In this document: positions 60,215 through 64,000 of the stretch, in pieces
Numbering within the stretch: the stretch's first letter is position 1
Layout: every line of letters begins with the position of its first letter
NCBI GenBank assembly: GCA_038330085.1
Contig: JBBQNP010000006.1
Coordinates: 1 to 64,000, forward strand
Origin: JAEUIA01 sp038330085
GTDB lineage: Bacteria > Planctomycetota > UBA1135 > GCA-002686595
Reading direction: 5' to 3'
Length of the DNA stretch: 64,000 nucleotides
Translations under genes and position numbers: made by a program
The notes under the pieces: generated by a model
The model's database searches: none
Seen by the model: the letters and a program-made list of their open reading frames with translations, nothing else
Told to the model about the DNA's origin: nothing

Positions 60215-61011
60215 AGCGCGTCGTCCTCGTCCGGCCCTCGGGCCCGCGCAACGTCGGCACGGTTGTCAGGGTCTGCGCCAACTTCGGGCCCGTGGAGATC
60301 CGGTTGGTCGCGCCCGAACGGCCGTCGATGCTCGTTCACCCCGATTTCGAGCAGATGGCGCACGGTGTCGCCGACATGCGCGAGCGGTGTGTCGTCGTCG
60401 CGACGCTCGAGGAGGCGTTGGCGGATTGCACGGCGAGCATCGGATTCACTGCGCGCTCGAGGGGACAGCGGAAGAGGGAAGACTGGAGGTCGGTGCGCGA
60501 TGTGGTGTCGACGCGCGCGAACGACGACGCGGAGCGGGTGGCTTTGGTTTTTGGCAACGAGGTGACCGGTCTCGAGAGCCGTGACACCGCGTTGTTGCAG
60601 GAGTTGGTGCACATCGCGACATCGGCGGAGCACTCGTCGTTGAATTTGGCGATGGCGGTCGGCGTCGTGCTCGCCGATTTGTTCACTGCGCCGAGGCTGA
60701 AGAGGAAGGAGAGGCCGCCGAAGGTGCTGTCGGGCGAGGGCCGCGAGTATTTGAAGGCCACGCTGAAGCACGTGTTCGGCGAAAAGGTCGCGCTCACCCC
60801 GAGCGCGCGGGTGGACATCCTGAGCGCGATCGAACGCGTGTTTTCGCGCGCACCGCTCGAGGACCGCGACGCCCGCGCGTGGCATTTGATGGCGCGCGCG
60901 CTCGGCAGCACGCTGACGCCCAAGGATCTCGATCTCGCGCTTCACGAACGCCGCGGACGCAGGCGCGCGGCTCAGGCCAAGGCGCGCAAGCGCGATTCGA
61001 AGTCGGACTGA
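60211..61011 (+). CDS. SpoU/TrmH-family (TrmJ-like) RNA ribose methyltransferase
   Basis: The protein has 266 residues, with a GTG start in the GTGA overlap. The SPOUT knot motifs are seen: RPSGPRNVGTVVRVCANFG (motif 1 with Asn and Arg), VALVFGNEVTGLE (motif 2) and HSSLNLAMAVGVVLADL (motif 3). The C-terminal about 90 residues are basic and helical, as in TrmJ. It 2'-O-methylates tRNA or rRNA using S-adenosylmethionine. Which position is modified cannot be told. Confidence 0.92.
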   Translation: MKRVVLVRPSGPRNVGTVVRVCANFGPVEIRLVAPERPSMLVHPDFEQMAHGVADMRERCVVVATLEEALADCTASIGFTARSRGQRKREDWRSVRDVVSTRANDDAERVALVFGNEVTGLESRDTALLQELVHIATSAEHSSLNLAMAVGVVLADLFTAPRLKRKERPPKVLSGEGREYLKATLKHVFGEKVALTPSARVDILSAIERVFSRAPLEDRDARAWHLMARALGSTLTPKDLDLALHERRGRRRAAQAKARKRDSKSD

Positions 61012-61198
61012 AAAGGGCCTCGATATCTCGTGGGCCTGCGTTGAACGGAACGCGCATTGCAAGCGCCGCGCGCGCCATCATGCGCGCTGGAGGAAATACG
61101 CGCGCGTGAGCATCCGCTCATTCGATCGCGGCCGCTTCCAGCTTGCCCCGCAGCCGCTACGCTCGAATCGCTCCCCTCGCGTCCAAAGGATGCAATCC

Positions 61199-63550
61199 AT
61201 GATCACTCGGCAATCGATCTCTTTGGCGCTCGGTTCAATGCTCGTTGCAACTGCATGCGGCGGCGGTGGCGGAGGTGGCGGAGGATCCCCGCCGAGCTCC
61301 AATGTCACGCCCGGCAGCTTGGCTGCGATCACGGAGGACGGCCGGTTGATCACGTTCGACACCGGAACCCCTGGTGAGATCCGCACGTCGACGGTCGTGC
61401 AGAACCTGGCCGCCGGCGAGAAAATCGTCGGCCTGGATGCGCGCGCTTCGACGGGCGAGCTCGTCGCGGTCAGCGATCAGAGCCGCTTGTATCGCATCGA
61501 CGCGAACACCGGCGCGGCGACGCCTGTTGGTCTGACGGCGTTCTTTCCGCCGTTGACGCCGGGGAGCATCGCACTTCAGGACGATCCTGCGCAGGACGAC
61601 GTGCGCATCGTCGACTCCGCCGACCGCAGCATCCACCTGAGCGAGCAAACCGGGCTCATCAGCAGCGAAGACGCGCACGTGCAGTACGCGGCCGGCGATG
61701 CCGCGGCGGGCAATGATCCGATGCTCGCGGCGATTGCCTTCACCGACGCGCATCCGTTCGCTTCGCAGACGACGATGTACGGCATCGACTCGCTGCAAGG
61801 GACCTTGGTGCGGATCGGTGACGTCGGCGGCACGCCGCAGCTGTCGACGAGCGGACAGCTCCACACGGTCGGCGCGCTGGGCATCACGACCGACGAGCAC
61901 GTCGGATTCGACGTCACGCCCGACGGCGGCGCGTTGTTGTCGGCGACGAGTCCGGGCGCGACACAATCGGACCTCTACACGCTCGACCTCGCGACGGGAC
62001 AGACGCACCCGATAGGTACGATCGCATCCGGCTCCCCGGTGCGCGCTCTCACGTGGCGTGGAGCGAGCGCGCCGCGCGTGTTCGGCATCACCGACCAAAA
62101 TACGCTCGTCACTTTCCGCCCCGGAGCCCCGACCACGATGCTGAGCTCGGTCGCCGTGTCGGGCCTCGTCGGTGGAGAGCACCTCGTCGCGATCGACCAG
62201 CGCGTGACCGACGGCATGTTGTATGCGATCTCCGACGGCAGCCGCTTGTACGTCCTCGACGCGAACACGGGTGAGGCGACAGCGCTCGGTGCGGGCTTCT
62301 CGGTGGGGTTGTCCGGGACTGCTTTCGACCTGGATTTCACGCCTGAATTCGGAGCAGCGCGTGTGGTCGACGACGCCGATCAGAACCTGCGCGTGAACCC
62401 GCTCGACGGCAGCATCGGCGGCGTCGACCAGCCTCTCGCCTACGGCCCCGCCGACATCGAGTTCGGCCTCGATCCGGGCATCGTCGCAGCGGCGTTCGAC
62501 AACAACGAGTTCGGTGCCGGCGGCTCCACGATGTTCGCGATCGACGCGACGGCCGACACGCTCGTGCGCATCGGCTCGATCGGCGGCGCACCCAATCTCC
62601 CGAGCACCGGCGCGCTGACGACGATCGGACAACTCGGCGTCAACGTCGGTTTGCGTTGCGGCCTCGACATCGACGCGCACGGCGTGGCCTTCGCGGCATT
62701 CGACCTCGGTGTCGTCAGCAACCTGTGCACGATCGATCTTGCGACGGGCGCCGTGCGCGACATCGGCCCCATCGGCGGGTCGGCGCGCGTGATCGACATC
62801 GCCGTCGAGCTCCCCGGAACGCCCACGGTGTACGGTGTTGACGACACGAACACGCTCGTTTCCTTCCTGGCCGGCGAGCCGCGCGCGCTCCAGAGCTCGC
62901 AAGCGATCAGCGGTCTGGACGCGGGCGAATCCATCGTGGCGATCGACTTCCGTCCGGTGAGCGGCGAACTGCTCGGAACCAGCGATCAGAACCGCGTGTT
63001 CCGCATCGACCGCACGACCGGCATCGCCACGCCGCTCGGGATCGCGTTCGCGCCCGCGCCGACGGGAACGCGCACTTCGGCGGACGTCGATCCCGCGACG
63101 GACGAGTTGCGCGTCGTGAGCGACGGCGACTCGAACCTGCGCGTGAGCACGACGAGCGGTGCCATGATCGGGGTCGATCCGAACCTGGCCTACGCGGGGG
63201 GAGACCCGAACTTCGGCCACGATCCGGGCGTCGTTTCCATCGCGCACACGATGGGCTTCGCAGGCGCGACGTCGACCGCGCTGTACGACATCGACGCGAC
63301 GAACGACGTGCTCGTGCGGCAGGGCCCGTTCTCCGGACCCTCGAGCGGGCAGCTCCGGACCATCGGCCCCCTGGGCGTCGACCTGTCGGGTGAAGTCGGT
63401 TTCGACATCGATTCGCGCGGTGTCGCGCTCGTCAGCCGTTCGGTCGGAGCGCACACCCTGTTCCGCTTGGACCTCGCGACGGGCATGCTCTTCCCGCTCG
63501 GAGCGATCGGCGGAGAGGCGCTGCGCGACATCGCGATCCTGCCGCGCTGA
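61199..63550 (+). CDS. Lipoprotein with three DUF4394 repeats
   Basis: The protein has 783 residues. The ATG at 61199 has AAGGA 8 nt upstream. The signal ends LVATAC followed by nine glycines, a probable lipidation and flexible linker. Three repeats of about 245 residues follow, starting ITEDGRLITFDTGTPGEIRT, ITDQNTLVTFRPGAP and VDDTNTLVSFLAGEP. Each contains VGLDARASTGEL- or VAIDQRVTDGML-type cores and a DANTGEATALG-type turn. DUF4394 is a domain of unknown function in secreted proteins. Triplication into one chain is notable. The lipobox is not ideal, so lipidation is only probable. Confidence 0.87.
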   Translation: MITRQSISLALGSMLVATACGGGGGGGGGSPPSSNVTPGSLAAITEDGRLITFDTGTPGEIRTSTVVQNLAAGEKIVGLDARASTGELVAVSDQSRLYRIDANTGAATPVGLTAFFPPLTPGSIALQDDPAQDDVRIVDSADRSIHLSEQTGLISSEDAHVQYAAGDAAAGNDPMLAAIAFTDAHPFASQTTMYGIDSLQGTLVRIGDVGGTPQLSTSGQLHTVGALGITTDEHVGFDVTPDGGALLSATSPGATQSDLYTLDLATGQTHPIGTIASGSPVRALTWRGASAPRVFGITDQNTLVTFRPGAPTTMLSSVAVSGLVGGEHLVAIDQRVTDGMLYAISDGSRLYVLDANTGEATALGAGFSVGLSGTAFDLDFTPEFGAARVVDDADQNLRVNPLDGSIGGVDQPLAYGPADIEFGLDPGIVAAAFDNNEFGAGGSTMFAIDATADTLVRIGSIGGAPNLPSTGALTTIGQLGVNVGLRCGLDIDAHGVAFAAFDLGVVSNLCTIDLATGAVRDIGPIGGSARVIDIAVELPGTPTVYGVDDTNTLVSFLAGEPRALQSSQAISGLDAGESIVAIDFRPVSGELLGTSDQNRVFRIDRTTGIATPLGIAFAPAPTGTRTSADVDPATDELRVVSDGDSNLRVSTTSGAMIGVDPNLAYAGGDPNFGHDPGVVSIAHTMGFAGATSTALYDIDATNDVLVRQGPFSGPSSGQLRTIGPLGVDLSGEVGFDIDSRGVALVSRSVGAHTLFRLDLATGMLFPLGAIGGEALRDIAILPR

Positions 63551-63628
63551 TCCCCGCGACTCCGGTGTTCGCTGTCGTGATTCGCGCCGCTGCTTGCGAG
63601 CGGCGGCGCGCGTGTCCATGATCAGCGC

Positions 63629-64000
63629 ATGGTCAGGCTCGATCGAATCTACACGCGCGGCGGCGACGAAGGGGCGACGAGCCTCGGTGACGGCACGCGC
63701 GTTCCGAAGCACCACCCGCGCGTCGCGGCGTACGGAACCGTCGACGAACTCGACGCGATCCTCGGGCTCGCGCTGTCGAGCGGGATCGAAGAGGCGTACC
63801 GCGTGTACTTGGTCGCGATCCAGAACGATCTCTTCGACGTCGGTGCCGACCTGTGCGTGCCGGGCGAAGCGGGCGAGCGCTTGCGCATCACGCCCGTCTA
63901 CACGAAGGCGCTCGAAGAGATCATCGATCGCGAGAACGCGCGGTTGCAACCGCTCAAGTCGTTCATCCTGTCGGGCGGGACGATGCCGGCGGCGTGGTTG
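63629..64000 (+). CDS. Cob(I)alamin adenosyltransferase, PduO/MMAB type, 3' end cut off
   Basis: The frame is open from ATG 63629 to the right edge, about 124 residues. The PduO-type signature is present: IYTRGGDEGATSLGDG, then RVAAYGTVDELDAILGLAL, then FILSGGTMPAAWL. It transfers the 5'-deoxyadenosyl group from ATP to cob(I)alamin. A full protein has about 180-190 residues, so the C-terminal third lies outside the window. Confidence 0.9.
   Translation, partial: MVRLDRIYTRGGDEGATSLGDGTRVPKHHPRVAAYGTVDELDAILGLALSSGIEEAYRVYLVAIQNDLFDVGADLCVPGEAGERLRITPVYTKALEEIIDRENARLQPLKSFILSGGTMPAAWL

Overview
This is a high-GC bacterial chromosome segment, and no phage, plasmid or rRNA/tRNA signature is visible. 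The best guess is an uncultured-type Planctomycetota. The reasons are the many long secreted proteins with beta-propeller, FG-GAP and Asp-box repeats, a Cys-rich C-terminal module (CxGDGS...CPCGN...GC...FC) on two of them, an exported DUF4394 lipoprotein, a di-haem peroxidase lipoprotein, and generally weak Shine-Dalgarno signals. The phylum is an inference from gene content, not a measured placement.

Layout. 1-6.1 kb (minus strand): three large exported repeat proteins, the first running off the left edge. 6.3-7.3 kb: an SGNH hydrolase, followed by a 159-bp snap-back repeat. 7.5-10.6 kb (minus): three small exported proteins and a fused ferredoxin/NrfD-like membrane oxidoreductase subunit. 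11-21.4 kb (minus): an aminotransferase followed by three tandem YfhO-type polytopic membrane proteins that overlap by ATGA. 21.5-24.3 kb (plus): a complete NMT1/SsuA-type ABC importer, followed by the remnant of an outer-membrane efflux protein. 24.7-33 kb: a CocE-like hydrolase, MutM, a small hypothetical protein, a queuosine-precursor transporter, an FG-GAP protein, a polysaccharide flippase and a CDP-alcohol phosphatidyltransferase.

33-38.5 kb (plus): three secreted proteins. The last two are tandem paralogues with a shared upstream element and a 15-bp minisatellite between them. 38.5-46.5 kb (minus): a 26-bp perfect inverted repeat and an alpha-carbonic-anhydrase remnant, then a tightly packed set read as pyruvate:ferredoxin oxidoreductase, dihydroorotate-dehydrogenase-like protein, NodB-like deacetylase and NodU-like carbamoyltransferase. 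46.6-50.5 kb (minus): a three-gene D-amino-acid cassette (DgcN-like, DgcA-like dipeptide/N-acetyl-Glu epimerase, Tat-exported D-aminoacylase). 50.6-54.2 kb (minus): SlyD-like isomerase, arginine decarboxylase and tRNA-dihydrouridine synthase. 54.4-64 kb (plus): a carboxypeptidase-regulatory-like protein, a MauG/CCP lipoprotein, threonine dehydratase-like enzyme, SpoU methyltransferase, DUF4394 lipoprotein and a partial cobalamin adenosyltransferase. Short GTGCC(A/T)GGCAC palindromes and hairpins are scattered in the gaps of 54-59 kb.

Nine adjacent gene pairs share a 4-bp ATGA, GTGA or TTGA stop/start overlap, which points to extensive translational coupling. The coherent functional units are the aminotransferase/YfhO operon (envelope glycan), the ABC importer, the PFOR-to-carbamoyltransferase run and the D-amino-acid cassette. 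The long antisense open frames, such as the one opposite PFOR, are GC-bias shadows and are not annotated.
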